From positions 1 to 64,000 of the forward strand of contig JAAMXP010000762.1 in NCBI GenBank assembly GCA_019693395.1: a DNA stretch of 64,000 nucleotides, read 5' to 3'. Both the position numbers and the translations under genes were made by a program. Of the stretch, positions 1 through 12,111 are shown one piece after another (the stretch's first letter is position 1; each line of letters opens with the position of its first letter). Under the pieces are notes generated by a model. That model was not told the DNA's origin. It did no database searches and worked only from the letters and a program-made list of their open reading frames with translations. This DNA is from Ettlia oleoabundans (Eukaryota; Chlorophyta; Chlorophyceae; Chlamydomonadales).

Positions 1-27
1 GTGTGTGTGTGTGTGTGTGTGTGTGTG
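1..27. repeat. (GT)n microsatellite
   Basis: A pure GT dinucleotide run opens the window. Its true length is unknown because it is cut by the window edge. Confidence 0.95.
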
Positions 28-42
28 ACAATAGTACTAGTG

Positions 43-2451
43 CTACCACAACTGCATCAACTGGCAGTGGCTACACTGCCACCAGCAGAAATGCCTACTT
101 GCACCAAACTGACAGGGCATGGGTGAGGGGTGCGGCATGCCTCCCCACCAACACCCACCCACCCACCTGTACGATGGGCCGCAGCATGCCCGGCAGGCAC
201 GGGTCTGTCCAGTGCAGTACCACAGTGCGGTACGGGTAAACCCTACTGACGGTGGTGAAGGCGTGTACTGCAGGCCAACCGCCCCCCGTGCCTTGGTCTG
301 CGCACCCATCCCGCTGCTGGGTGCTGCTGCTGGAAGTGTTTACCACAGCATCACTCAGATTGCCCTCAGAGGCGGAGCGGGGCAGGGTGGCGGCAGGCGG
401 GCGGTGCTGATGCAGCGGCATGCTCCCCATGTCTGTCTGCCGGCGGCCGGCAAGAGGGGGCGGCGAAGGCGGGGGGGAGGGGAAGCCTGGGGACAGGGAC
501 GACAGTAGGGAGGCAGGCAGGCAGGCAGGATCAGGGGCAGGCCACAGACACCGTTTGGCCTCTGCTGAACAGCGCTGCGTGAGCGCCTGTTGGTGCAAAG
601 TGCGGGCCAAGACAGGCAGCGTGCAAGACAGGGCATGACAGGTTCAGGTCAGGGGCGGGGCAAGTGCAGTTTATAAGCGGTCGGTTGCCATGCCTGCAAA
701 GCTGCTGGCGCTCGGGGCGCTGCCCACAACAACGGTCCCACCGCCTGGCATTGAGCCTGCTCCCCCGCTGCTGCACGCCTGACCCAGCAACGCTGCTTTG
801 GCCCCTGGCTTTGCAGCGTGGAAGGGCGGGGTGGCGGGTGAGCTGTGTCCTGGCTGGGCTGGGTGGAAGGGCGGCGTTGGGGGTGAGGAACGTGAGGGGC
901 TGCCCCAGTACCAAAGGCTGCCAAACTCGCTCTCAAACTCATCGTCACACTCGGGGCTGCCAGGCTCCCCTGCGCCCGTTGCTGGCACCTGGACAGCAGG
1001 CGCTATCGCCGCCGCCCCGACCGGCACCTCCTGCCCTGCCAAGCCTCCTGCGGCTGCCTGCGAGGCAGGCGCTTCACGTGCCGCTGCGACGGCTGCTGTG
1101 GCGGCAGCTTGTAGGGCAAAGGGCTCGCTGCTGCCTCTCCGCAGGCCCACTGGATGCGCCTGCAGCTGCGGAGCGCTACTAGCAGCAGGACCTTCGAGCC
1201 CGCCAGCAGCGACAGCTACAGAGGTAGCGGCAGAGGCAGCGGTGGCGGCATCGTTGAGGCGGAGGGTCAGGCTGCCTCTGGCGCTGCCTCCACGGCTAAA
1301 ACCGCCCATCTTGCTGCCAACGTCATCGCTGTCACTGCTGCCACCCAGGGTGACAGCGGGCTGTCGCTGCTCCTCAAACTGACAGCGCCTGCCACTGGCA
1401 GCGCAAACAGCCGGCTTTGGACCGCCGTGGTTTGTCGAGGGGGGCGCCTGGGACTTGAGTGCTGCATGCAGTTGGCCTGTCGGTGGCTGTCCGGCGCCGG
1501 GGCCACAGCGAGGAGGCGTGACAACTGCGTCTCGCTGTAGCTGTCGTGTGGCAGGCTCAAGGAAGTAAGCGCGTGCAGCCTCCATCTGCACAACACCAGT
1601 CAGCAGGCAAACTCTTTTTCACATGAATGGGAGGTGCGCAGCAGGCTGCAACTACCGTGGCAAGCCGAGGCACATCCGTTGACGATACAAGGCTGGCTTG
1701 AAAGAATGCAGCAGCAGCAGCAGCAGCAGCAGCGGCTTGAGGGCGGGTTGAAGATGAAAGGTGCTGTGAAACAGAGTACTGTGTACCAACTCCAGCTGCC
1801 CACCCGCAGGTGGCCGACCTGAACCATGTGTGACCAGAGACATGTGCAGGGCCCGCTGCTCGCACCCACCCACCCACCGTTGGGAACTCCCGCTTGCGCA
1901 GCCCGCCTGTCTCCAGCACAAGCCGGGCCTCCAGGCACAGCGGGTTTTGGTAGTCCATGCCCCTGATGCTGGCAAAGGGCACCTCAAAGGAGTGCACACA
2001 CCCGGCATGGCTGTAGGCGGCGCTGGCAAAGGGGCTGGCGGCGGTCAGCCCGTTGAGGAAACGGGAGGGACTGCGCGGCACGGCCGTTCGTCGGTCAACC
2101 TGCGGTCAGAGAACGACGGGTCGAAGGGCCTGTGCAAAGTTGCACCTTTCCATAAATACACAGCATCAAGCAGGCAATGCTTGGATTCCCGTCCCGACCA
2201 ACAAGCGCCAACGAGCGGGCCTGCCTGCGCTGGTGGTGGCTCACCAGCACTACCAGTTGGCTCTGCTGCTCCAACAGCAGCAGCTGGCAGGCACGGTGGC
2301 GCCGGCTGCTCCACATGCCAACAGTGAAGCGAGTCAGGGGCACATCCTTGTTTATGGCGCCTAACGGGTTCCCGCCGCCCCATCCGCCTGCTGCCCCCTG
2401 GGCCGCCACTGCAGCGCTGCCGCCAGGACCCCCGTAAACTCCCTCCCTCAT
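43..2451 (-). CDS. Unidentified protein, five-exon model, 3' end uncertain
   Basis: I do not recognise this protein. The model is ATG at 2451 with exons 2451-2245, 2099-1878, 1585-694, 486-167 and a tentative last exon 108-43. Exon phases agree throughout. The first two exons encode ordinary folded-looking sequence, including a stretch reading VHSFEVPFASIRGMDYQNPL. The third exon is a long Ala/Gly/Ser/Pro-rich linker holding two near-identical Pro-rich copies around SSPPTPPFHPAQPG. The fourth ends in another ordered-looking stretch (YPYRTVVLHWTDPC). This gives two conserved-looking segments separated by a disordered linker of about 350 residues. The intron after 694 would need a GC donor with weak consensus, and the last exon rests only on one acceptor and a stop codon, so the gene may continue off the left edge. 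Confidence 0.4.
1709..1733. repeat. (CAG)n triplet run inside an intron
   Basis: About eight CAG units lie in the intron between exons 2 and 3 of the left-edge minus-strand gene. The run is not translated in the chosen model. Confidence 0.8.
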
Positions 2452-3397
2452 CACTACTGGCGTGGTTGCCGGGCCCACATCCCGCCGGGCACTTCCGTAA
2501 GGCTTCCGGCGGAGGGTCAGAAGCGGCGCTGAGCAAGGCAGAATGCCCGCAAAATTCCAGATCTAAGTTCAAATTGCCGGTGCCGGGCGGCGTATGAACC
2601 GTGTCGAAGCGGAGACAACCCCGTGCACCGCCAGCGAGGCACCGCCATGACGTCAACGAGCTGGGCTGAATGATTGGGCTTTGCCTCGCATGCTAGTATC
2701 ACTCCGTCCTACTTCTGTTCAAATTTGGTTCTTTCGCAAAACCGGGTTGTGCATGTATTTGAGTGACTGCATGGGTGGACAGGCCAGAGCCCGCCCACAC
2801 CAAAACAACAAGGCGGCAAAACAAGTGTTAAGTACAGATTGCGCCAAAGGGAACCGCAGTGCAGCCGCATGCAGGCAGCTAAGTAATGTACAATTGTGAA
2901 GCAAGTGGGTGGGAGGTTGGGAACAAGCAAGAGGGATGGGAGGGTCATGGTACACAAGATGCCATGTGTCGAGGCGAGTGGTAACTCGACAGAGTGCACA
3001 GGCATGCGGCCAAGAGGCAGCGTGGAGCTGAGAAAATTGAGGTACAACAACGCCTCAAGGGGGAACAGCAGGGGTTCGTTTGTGTCTCGTGCTGTGAACA
3101 AGATCTGCTGTGGAGAGAGACAGAAGGCAATCCACGGCGGGCAGGCAAGCGGACGGCTGGAGCCAGAGCACAGGAAAGCAGTGAGATGCGACGATTAGCA
3201 GACCTGACACAAGATATCGAAAGGGAAAACAGACCTGGGGAAGGATGCAGAGGAAACCTGGGGGAGGGGGCGAGGTGGGGGTGGGTTTGGGGGAGTGGCA
3301 GGCATATCCTCAGCACTAAGTGCTTTGCAAGTTCACAACAAACTGCTGTAGCAGCCAAAAATGGCATGCAGCGGCATTAGCTCTAATCACCTGCTAG
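2452..3397. other. Intergenic, no gene seen
   Basis: This interval holds only scattered short open frames without recognisable protein similarity or consistent splice sites. It should contain the promoter of the left-edge gene and the 3' UTR of the 3398-4009 gene. Confidence 0.6.
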
Positions 3398-4009
3398 TCA
3401 TGTCCAGCTGCTGTGCACTTGGCTGGTCGCGATGCGAGCTTTGATGCCGCTGTAGCTAAGAGCGGCAAACGCCGGGGCTACACCCGCCTTGGGCTTGGGA
3501 CTAACGTGATAGACGGTCTGGCAGAAAGCCAGCGCGCAAAACACGCTCCACAGCAGCAGCAAGTCCTGCAGGCGCGCAACCAGGCTGCCATCGCCGCTGT
3601 CATCGTCGCCGCTGCCACCTCCGTCGCCACCCCAGAAGCCGCCATCACCACCGCAACCATCGTCGCCACCGCCGCCAAACAACTCATCGTCATCACCCCC
3701 GCTGCCGCGGCGGCTGCGCCGCCGCCGTGTCTTGGTGCCTGATAGACAGTAGGATGGCACTGTCAGGCTGCGGGTGTTGCTGTAGGTGCGCGCCCTCGGT
3801 GGGTAGCTGACGGCTGCCACCGCCCCGAGCACGCTGGCGCTGATGCTGCAGGCAGGCGGCTCCGCCGCGGGGCCCAATCCATCACAAGCGGCTGCCATGA
3901 TAAAGGCTGAGGCCGTGCGCTGCATGCCGTGCTCGGGGCCCGGCCCCTTGAGCGCCCCGAGCAGACCTTCCTGACGCGCCAGGCAGCTCCCCAGCAAAAG
4001 ACCGGCCAT
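3398..4009 (-). CDS. Small Gly/Asp-rich protein with one hydrophobic segment
   Basis: This is a single-exon frame of 203 codons starting at ATG 4009. Residues 1-90 are moderately hydrophobic and rich in Ala, with few acidic residues, as in algal organelle-targeting regions. A basic patch (KTRRRRSRRG) follows near residue 95. Next comes a Gly/Asp-rich block of about 40 residues. A hydrophobic segment near residues 145-165 (DLLLLWSVFCALAFCQ) could span a membrane. Acidic Gly-rich runs followed by membrane segments occur in several algal and plant plastid envelope proteins, but no specific family can be named. It could also be spurious, since part of its length is low complexity. Confidence 0.45.
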   Translation of the reverse strand: MAGLLLGSCLARQEGLLGALKGPGPEHGMQRTASAFIMAAACDGLGPAAEPPACSISASVLGAVAAVSYPPRARTYSNTRSLTVPSYCLSGTKTRRRRSRRGSGGDDDELFGGGGDDGCGGDGGFWGGDGGGSGDDDSGDGSLVARLQDLLLLWSVFCALAFCQTVYHVSPKPKAGVAPAFAALSYSGIKARIATSQVHSSWT

Positions 4010-5215
4010 CTCTCAGTCACGGCGTAAACGTTGAAGAAGGGCCTGAACACAAGGTGTAGGCAGGAGCGCGTTCAACTCAACGAGCCAAACGCGGGCTGCA
4101 GGCGCTCTGTTGTGGGCCGGCACCCAAGCATGCTCAACCAACACGAGAACGCCCTTGGGCCGTCTCGGCAACCCGCACCTCACGCGTGGGAGAGGTATGA
4201 ATGGCCTTGCAGAAGCAGGTCAGCTGAGGCACCAAGTCACTATGGGTTCGCGGGAAAATCAGTCTGGGTGAGTAAGCGCAGCTTACTCCCAGGAAGGAGT
4301 GCCTTCTTGTTGCCAGGCAGGCAGGGAGTAGCTGCTGTACAGCCCCTAGGCGGGAGTACACAGGAATGCGTGAATCTAGGGCAAAGGAGCAAGTTCAGCA
4401 ATGGGATTTTCCCAACATCGTGAAAACCCGCCATGATCAAGTCAGCATGGTGCCCAGCCAGCCATCTGAGCTGTGTGTCACGTAGCCGTCTGCTGCGGGT
4501 CAATAGATCAGCTGGCAGGTGGGCGCCGGCTTTTCGAGCAGTGCCTTTCCATACGACTTTGAACTGCTGCCGTGCGATTGGCAACACCCCCAGTCCTGCC
4601 AGCATATGCTATTATATTGTTTGGGTTCAGGGTCGTTTCAGGTGCAACCCGCTGACTGATGTGCCTTGACCCCTCTCTTCCCTGCCTACTGGGTCTCCTG
4701 CACCAAACTCAACCCAGTAGTACAAGTCTGGGTGAGACCAAAGAAGTTCAACGCCAACGACCAATGTTTCCGTGTGTGTTGATCACATACAGCGCCGCGG
4801 CATCTGAAGTGCAAAGCGCAGTAGGCTGCCAACACCCCGCCCGGGGCCCTTAAACGCGTTTGAAGGCCGTCGCTGGCAGGACCCACTTATGCTCGCTCTA
4901 GCGGCGCTACGTCGATGTACGGATCTCATTGCCACACAGATTAGCAATGGGTGATCATTAGGCCTGGGTGTGAGGTAGAGCGCGGTAGAGGGGGCGCTCC
5001 GGCGCCCAGGGGTGAACGCCAAGTCGCAGCGGGGCTGCTTGACAAAACAATTGCAGGTCCGCAGCGGCCATTTCTGCGAGAAGCAGGCGCAAAACGCAAC
5101 GCTGCTGCCCACATTCGCGCCGATGTCCCGGGCACTTTCTTGCTGCGACAAAACCCGCGCTGTCGCCTCCCTAGCCCTCTTATCGTGAAGGTGAGGAGGA
5201 GGACTGCTAGCGAAA
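4010..5215. other. Intergenic, divergent promoter region
   Basis: This lies between the minus-strand 3398-4009 gene and plus-strand RPL34. Open frames of up to 149 codons occur on both strands, but none looks like protein. It should contain the RPL34 promoter. Confidence 0.6.
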
Positions 5216-6904
5216 ATGGTGCAGCGCCTCACCTACCGCCGCCGGCACTCGTATGCCACCAAGAGCAACAAGCAGCGGGTGCTGCGCACTCCTGGTGGGT
5301 CTGGGGGCCATAACGGATCCATTGAGATGCTCAGGCTGACGGGCGGGCAGTCTTGCGAGCGTGCAATGCAGGGGGGGCATGCCCGGCGTCCCATCCCGCT
5401 CTCAACCCTCGCTGCCTCTCGCGCCACGCTTGCCTGGGGCTGCATGCAGGCGGCAAGCTGACCTTCCAGCTCGCTAAGAAGAAGACGTCGCACCCCACTT
5501 GCCCCATCTCCGGCCAGCGCCTGCACGGGGTGAGCAGCAGCGACAATCGACGGGCAGCCGAATGCACCTCTGCTGGGGTGCGATAGACGGCGCAGCGCAG
5601 GAATTCTAAGCAGCCCCGCCCAGCTCCCGCGTCGCTCTGCAGGCGACGGGTGATGCCGAACCAGTGTAGTATATTGCGCTGCTCAACCTTCCCTACATTC
5701 TTGCTCTGCAACAAACGGTTCCCACGCTGGCTTGCCTGCAGCTGCCGGCCGTGCGGCCCAACAGCCTGCACCGTGTGAACAAGAGCAAGAAGACGGTGCA
5801 CCGTGCTTACGGCGGCCACCTGGCGGCGGGCGTGGTCAAGGAGCGCATTGTGCGCGCTTTCCTGGTGGAGGAACAGAAGATTGTGAAGAAGGTATGGTAG
5901 CCTAGCTGATGCTGGGTGGCTTGTTGACATGGTTGAATGTGCCATCAGTACTCCAGCTGTGGGTGTTCAGTGGCGGGATTGTCGCAGCTGCCGCTGCTTT
6001 GTCAGCCAGGGGGCAGCCAGGGGGCAAGAAGGACCACGTAGTGCAGCAAGGCTGCGGCAGCTGCAGGGCAGTGACTTAGGAGGCAGGATGCTGAAGACAG
6101 TCTGCAAGCAGCTTTGGGAGCCAGTAGCACTGTGGCAGCAGCAGGTTGTATGCCTTGGACTGCCATGAAAGGCAGCCGCGGTTGAGCTGTTGGTACCGAG
6201 CAGCAGAAGCAGCAGCGGCATGGACATGGTGGGCGGCGGCAGCCTGGGCAGCAGTTGGCGCAGGCTGAGCATTGACAGCAAGCCGCAGTGAGAGGCAAAG
6301 GCCTACGAGGCCGGGTGGACTGCTGGTAGAGATTGGAATGCAGCTGGTGGGCAGGCCAGATGGTAGGCATGCGACAATGGGTTGCCACCTTAAGATGGCC
6401 CTGCAGGGCTGGTTGCGGGTCTGATGGAGAGCATCCAAGTTTCGTAGCACCAGACCCGGCGTGCAGTTGACCTCCCAGGACAGCTGTGACGCGGCACACC
6501 CAGGCCAAAGTACCTCAGCAGCAACTTTTAACCTTTTTTCAGCATCAGCAAGTGCAGTGGCAGCAGCCCATCATGTGGCAGCTTATAAACCCGCAGCTTG
6601 CGGGTTGCAAGCAGGCAGCGCCACAGTTGTGTGGGGTGGGGGACGCAGGCATCACGCCGACACATGTATCATACTGGATTGCCCACACAGCAGCATCGCG
6701 ACCAAAAAATCCCTGGATTTTGTCTGCTTGCGCATGCAAGTTTTGTCGGTTGTTCTGCTTGATGCGGCCCGCACTTTGCTGCAATCCTTGTGTCCCTGTG
6801 TGTTGCGGCTGCAGGTTCTGAAGCTGCAGGCTGCCAAGGAAGCGGCGCAGGCAAAGGCAGCTGCTGCGGGCTCCAAGGGCAAGAAGAAGAAGAGCTCCAA
6901 GTGA
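5216..6904 (+). CDS. RPL34: 60S ribosomal protein L34 (eL34)
   Basis: Component of the large cytosolic ribosomal subunit. The exons are 5216-5294, 5450-5529, 5742-5891 and 6815-6904, giving 132 residues, slightly longer than most eukaryotic L34 proteins. The start [19 protein letters not shown] is the family signature. It is followed by [14 protein letters not shown], a Cys-containing HPTCPISGQ segment, and the hallmark [14 protein letters not shown] at the end of exon 3. The last exon encodes an Ala/Lys-rich basic tail. The third intron (923 bp) is far longer than the other two (155 and 212 bp). A TGTAA signal lies 49 bp after the stop. The ATG at 5216 is certain because family similarity begins at the first residue. 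Confidence 0.97.
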
Positions 6905-7209
6905 ACACGACTTGCGGCAGCATAGCTCTATTGGCTTTTCGTAGCAGCAGCATGTAACACGCTTTTAGTCAACCCCAGTGGTGCTGTCTAAGGCATCTCT
7001 GGCACAGGGGTGCCAAATTTGCGAACAATAATTGGCTACAATTCCACGACGCAGCAATACAGTCAGAAATGTCACATTTACCCGAAGGAGATACTGCTGC
7101 CAATCGGCACGTGCTGCCCTGCAGCGCATGCTGGGCGGCATGGAGGTGGCTGTGATGCTCTTCTCCCTGGCAGCTGTTGCTGTTGTCGCGTTCGCTCTGT
7201 CAACTCGTA
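6905..7209. promoter_or_regulatory. RPL34 3' UTR and next gene's promoter
   Basis: A compact 305-bp spacer between two genes on the same strand. No promoter motif could be identified by eye. Confidence 0.45.
6953..6957 (+). terminator. TGTAA poly(A) signal of RPL34
   Basis: TGTAA is the usual polyadenylation signal of chlorophyte nuclear genes, and this copy sits about 50 bp after the RPL34 stop codon. Confidence 0.65.
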
Positions 7210-10200
7210 ATGGACAACGACAAGGAGAATCAGGAGGATGAGGCGGCGACCAGCGTGAGCGTCGCCTCGCCACGCTTGTCGAGTGTGGGTGCGTCGGAAG
7301 ACCCCGCGGGCAGCAGCCGGCACCATGAACAGTTTCATGAGCCCCAGGCATATGAGCTGACCAGCGGGCACGACCATCTACACTGGGGCGGCGTAGGGCG
7401 GCGGGTTGGACAGCAACCCCATGACGCCCGCAGCATAGCTTCTTCGGCTGCAACCCGTGATGACAAGAGCATCTTTGAGGAGCCGGGAGCCCTGGATGCC
7501 ACTGAAGGTACGCTGCTCGCTCTGGCTCGACGTGCTTGCGCCCAGATCACTCACTCTACGCTGTTCTGCCAAAATAAATTTGCAGAGGGAGATGAGCACG
7601 GTGTGGAGGTTGAGCAAGTAGAAGAGGAGGAGGAGGAGGAGGAAGACGGCCCAGTGGAGATCACTCTGACGCAGGTTGGCCACCGCGGCACGCATGCCTG
7701 TCTTTTGGCAGAGGCGTTGGAGTTTGCCTCTGTCCTCCATTTTCCCACAAGCCGCCCTGCGCTGCCGTGCTGACCCATCCTCATCCGCCTTGGCACCCGC
7801 TCACTGCAGGTGCAGGGCCAGCTGCAGGATGTGCACCTGCGCACGGAGAGCAGCAACGTCGATAGCGCCTTTACCGGCATCTCTGCAGGCGGCAGCCTTG
7901 CTGAGATGGTTGACCAGCTGGCAGATCAGGCGATGGCTGGAGACCTCAGCCCACGCCTGGCAGCTGCCGCCATCCGCAGCGCCACGCACGGCGGCATTGA
8001 CACCAACAGCGGTGTTGCACGGGAGACTGGCGACGACAGCGGCGATCTGCCCGACAGCCTGCTTGGGCACGGTAGCGGTGGCGCTGGCGGCAGTATGGAG
8101 GGCATGGACACAGTACAACTGGAGGCCCCTGCGCAGCCCGTGCCCCTGGCAGCACCCGCTGTGGCAGAAGCAGCGCCGCTGCCACCTACTCAAGAAGTGC
8201 AGGAGGCAGCAGTGGCGCCGGCTGCGCCGCAAGTGCAGCCGTCACCTGTAGAGGAAGTCCTTGACACGGCAGCGGTGGATGGTGCTGGTGCTGCTGTGGG
8301 GCACGCAGCAGCCTCGGAACTCGGCGAGCCAGACGAGGTTGTGGCGAACGCTGAGCACCCCACAGGCAGCCATCAGACAGCAGAGGAGGCCGAGGGCAAT
8401 GCGGCAGCTGACAAAGTGCAGCCGGCCGCAGGTGTGATGCCAGCTGCACCACATGTTGCGGAGGAGAAGGGCAGCGAGAGCGCCATTCCACCCCCGTCTA
8501 ATGGTGCGGCGCCCATCCCTGAGGTTGCTGCTGCACCTGCAACCTTTGAGGGTCAAGCGGCTGATGGGGCGGCTGGTGGGGAGGCTGATGGTGCTGAGGA
8601 TGGGGCGGCTGTGGTGCGCACCGGCTCTGGTGCCACTTATCACTCCCGCCTCATGCAGCAGCTAACAGCATCAGCCAGTGAGGACGACCTCACCGTGTAT
8701 ACAACCGAATCCATAGTGGCGCCCCACGATGCGGTGCAGCCGCCCTCACCGGGCCATGCTGCCGCCCCGCAGCAGGCCACCGCTGCTGTGACAGCGGCCG
8801 CGGCGCCGTCAGCATCTGCTGCTGCAGCGCCGACGGGGAGTGCTGCCGCTCCTGAGTCAGCACCCGCCTCCCGTATGCAGCCGCTATCTATTGCCGCCGG
8901 TGACAGGGACACAGCGGAGACGGCGGCAGCCATGGCAGCTATTAATGCTACGGGCAGCAGCACTGGCAGCGCCACGCAGACGGCTGGGGGCGGGGAGGCT
9001 GCGTCTCAGGCGGGCATATTGTTCCCGCCTTCTTGGTACGACACCTTCAAGGGTGAGCCCCGGCAGAACGGTGCACCAGCAGGAACAACCAGCTGAGCCA
9101 TTTGTCTTCTCTCGCCCGCCGTCTGCCCTTGGGGTGCAGCTGTTGCCTGCTGCCTGTATTGCTTTGCTGAAGTGTGCTTGTACGCACGCCTCAGGCGCCG
9201 GAGGGCCTGCTGCTGGGCTGACCGCTCACCCCGTTGTGCATTTTTGTACTGCCTGCTTGTCCGCCGCTTTTGCTCCTTCCTGCCCGGAACTTCCACTAGT
9301 TCCGCTGTCAGTAAAGCACCTGTCAGGTAGCCCATCACCGCCCATTTCCTTCTCCTCCCTCCCCCGCTCAGGCCTGCTGTACATGGATGGCGTGGATGCA
9401 CTGGGCCGCCCTGTGGTGGTGATCAATGCTGGTGGGTGGCCAGGACGTTTATTTTGCCCCGACTGTCGATCTGCTGCCAGTGCTCAACTGCATGATGAGC
9501 GGCAGTTGCGCTGGTGCAAAGTTGTGTGCTGACCAAAAAACTTGGTGGCGCTCGTGGCACATCTTCGTCCTATCAGGTTCATCTCACCTTTTTCCTACCA
9601 TTCAGGGTGACCACCACACTGATGCAGTTAAAGTATTGCATCCTCAACTGCCTTACCTGGTCTGCACAACACGCCTGGAACTCTTGTCACCTGTGCATAC
9701 CTGCCTCGCCCCTCGCACCCAGTGCCTGCAGACGCTGTGCCCTCCAACATGAAGGGCAGCGCGCTTGTGTTTGTAAAGGCGCACCTGGAGCCACTGGTCA
9801 ATCAGGTGCGCTGTGGGCCCTGGGGGGCACCGGTGAGGCAGGGAGGGGAGGTGTTGGTGGCGTACTGAGTGTGCTGTTGCAGCTGACTCATCCCGATGAC
9901 CATCAATGTTGTTGCCGCAGCATCTGCGTTTTGCCTGCGCGTGGTACGAAATTTCCTTCCTACCCACTCGCGTTGACATGACAGCCCCTTCTCCTCGCAA
10001 CAACTGGTAGGAGAACCCATTTGCACAACAACTTGAGGCCTTTACTATTCTCGGTTCCATTGTTGTTCTCACAGGGCGATTACGTGCTTGTGTTCACGTC
10101 TGGCAGCGCCGCCCGCCTCAGCACCGCCTTCAGCATGTGGCTCATGGGCGCCTACACCTCTCTGCCACGCCCCTTCCGCAAGAACGTCAAGTTCATTGTA

Positions 10201-10938
10201 CTGGTCCGGCCATCAGGTGCAGTACATGGCGGGTAGTGGGTAGGTGGTTGGGAAGCACTGATTCATGGGTGTGTGGCTGCATTTGGAGGACTTGTTTGCA
10301 CGTTCTTTGGGTTTTGGAGGGGAGCAGGGAGGCAGGTCCTGTCAGAAGATTGCCAGCACCATCATACAGAAGGAGCAGGCTTGTCCTGGGCTAAAAACAG
10401 ACGGAGGTGCCAGCAATCAACACGTGCAGACTTTGGAATGAGGAGTGCGCTGAGCGTGCTGGTTGTTTCTTCCGTGTGTACCCCACTGCAGGCTTCCTGC
10501 GCGCGGTGTTGGGATTCATGCGCCCCTTTGTCAGCAGGAAGGCCGGACGCAAGGTCAAACAGGTGCCCACCTCCCCCCTCACACACCCACCACCACCACC
10601 ACCACCTTGCAAGGGTTCCAAGCATTCAAGCGCCCTCAAACCCAGCCAGCTGATTGCCGTGCTCAACTGCTGCACTGGTTCCGTCATCTGGCTTTGCCAC
10701 TCTTATAACTTCCGTGGTCTTACTCTCGTCCCCTCCGCTTGTCGTTTGTAGTCATTTGGTACTGCGCTTGATGCTGCTTCCTGCTTATTGGTATGGTCTG
10801 CAGGTGCAAAGCGTGCACGACATCCCCGAGGCGACCGGAGGGGAGGTGACGGTGCAGTCGCTGGGTGCTGCCTTTGCAGCCGAGCAGCTGGCGGCTGAAC
10901 CTGCACCGGGTGGCGGCAGCAATGAGGCGTCCCCCTGA
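7210..10938 (+). CDS. Protein with C-terminal divergent CRAL-TRIO (BCH-like) domain
   Basis: The eight exons are 7210-7507, 7586-7674, 7810-9052, 9372-9431, 9732-9805, 10075-10216, 10492-10562 and 10804-10938 (703 residues, phases consistent). The N-terminus (MDNDKENQEDEAATS) is acidic and includes a run of eight Glu. The large third exon encodes a long Ala/Pro/Glu-rich, probably disordered region. The domain begins near residue 545 with LLYMDGVDALGRPVVVINA and continues through GDYVLVFTSGSAARLSTAFS, then SLPRPFRKNVKFIVLVRPSGFLRAVL in three exons. This order (GRPVVV, then YVLV.F.S, then KN.K...LV.P) matches the divergent CRAL-TRIO/BCH fold, which binds lipids or small GTPases. ATG 7177 is an in-frame alternative start 11 codons upstream. 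The ligand is unknown. Confidence 0.83.
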
Positions 10939-12111
10939 TACCTGATGCCTGCTCTGGCACCGGCTATTAGTTATCGGTTCTACCCACACGTACATCTGTG
11001 CCTGGCAAACGCCAGCGAGAAGAGCTGAAGTCGAGCCTACATTGAGAAACCATTAGGCGTTTTTGGCAGCTACACAATTTTTAGACAAACAACATGTTGT
11101 GTGGTGCGTGTGCGGCTTTGCGGTTGTGTTTGTGATGCAAGCGAAGGAGTCTCCACAATTCGCCGGAACCCAGTGTGGTAATCACGGGACGCTGCAGTAT
11201 CACAAGATTGAGTGCTGACATGTCTTGGACAGCCCCAGCAAGGCAGCCACGATGTAGCGCCACTTCAATCCTGACGGTCAGGATGAAGGTATGTGAGGTA
11301 GAGTAACTTGTGTTCCACGTTAGCGGTTACGATTACGGTAACAGTACCGAGTATTGGTACCAGTACACCTGCGCCTTGCAGTCGTCACATGCTGGCTCCA
11401 GGAACATGAGCATGCCAGCAGGCACGCCCATCTCCATCGAGGCAGTCCCTTCGTTGACAATGTGTCAGCAGTGGCTATGCACTATGAATGCTTGGCCAGG
11501 GGGTGTTAGGTGGGTGGCCAGAAGGGCTGCAAACCTGCCCCAAGTGGGGGACAGAACTCTGCTCAAACCAGCCCCCAGCCATGCCTCGGTCCCTTCCCGT
11601 CCCTGATTGGGTGACGGCAGCAACAAAATACCTTTGAAGATGTGCCTTCTGGGTAACCAGAGCGTGGCCAGAAAGGAGGTGAAACAGGTTGAGGTCGCCA
11701 TCCGTATGACACCATGGAGCTTGTTGACATCCAGCAAAGCACATGGCTGCTCGCCAGGGTGGGATGCCATCTCGCTGGTGCATCCTTCCTGCCCCATCTC
11801 TTGGTCACAGTAGTAAGCAAGCACACTGGCCAGCGTCTTGCAAGCTTACTTTTGGCTTTTCAGTCCTGCACATTGCTAAACAGGTGATTCACAGAGGTTG
11901 CAGTCGAGGCCTGTGCTGTTCTGCATGCAGAGTGCAGCCGCTATGGCATGAGCAATCAATGAAAGATGCAAGTCGTAAGCAGGCAAGGGTTAAAGCTTGA
12001 CCAACGGATAGCGGCAGAGAAGTTATGGCATCAAGCAAACACGTCCGTAACAATCTGCGGTGGCATGGTAGGTACCCCGATGTATGGATCGGGGCTTGAA
12101 TCTGCGTCTAG
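10939..12111. other. Convergent intergenic region, no gene seen
   Basis: This is the spacer between the 3' ends of the CRAL-TRIO gene (+) and the CLEC16A-like gene (-). Open frames of up to 119 codons have no protein-like composition. Both 3' UTRs should lie here. Confidence 0.6.

Noticed and set aside
5892..6814. C/D-box snoRNA in the third RPL34 intron
   Set aside because: TGATG-like and CTGA-like words occur, but no pair with a convincing terminal stem could be found by eye.
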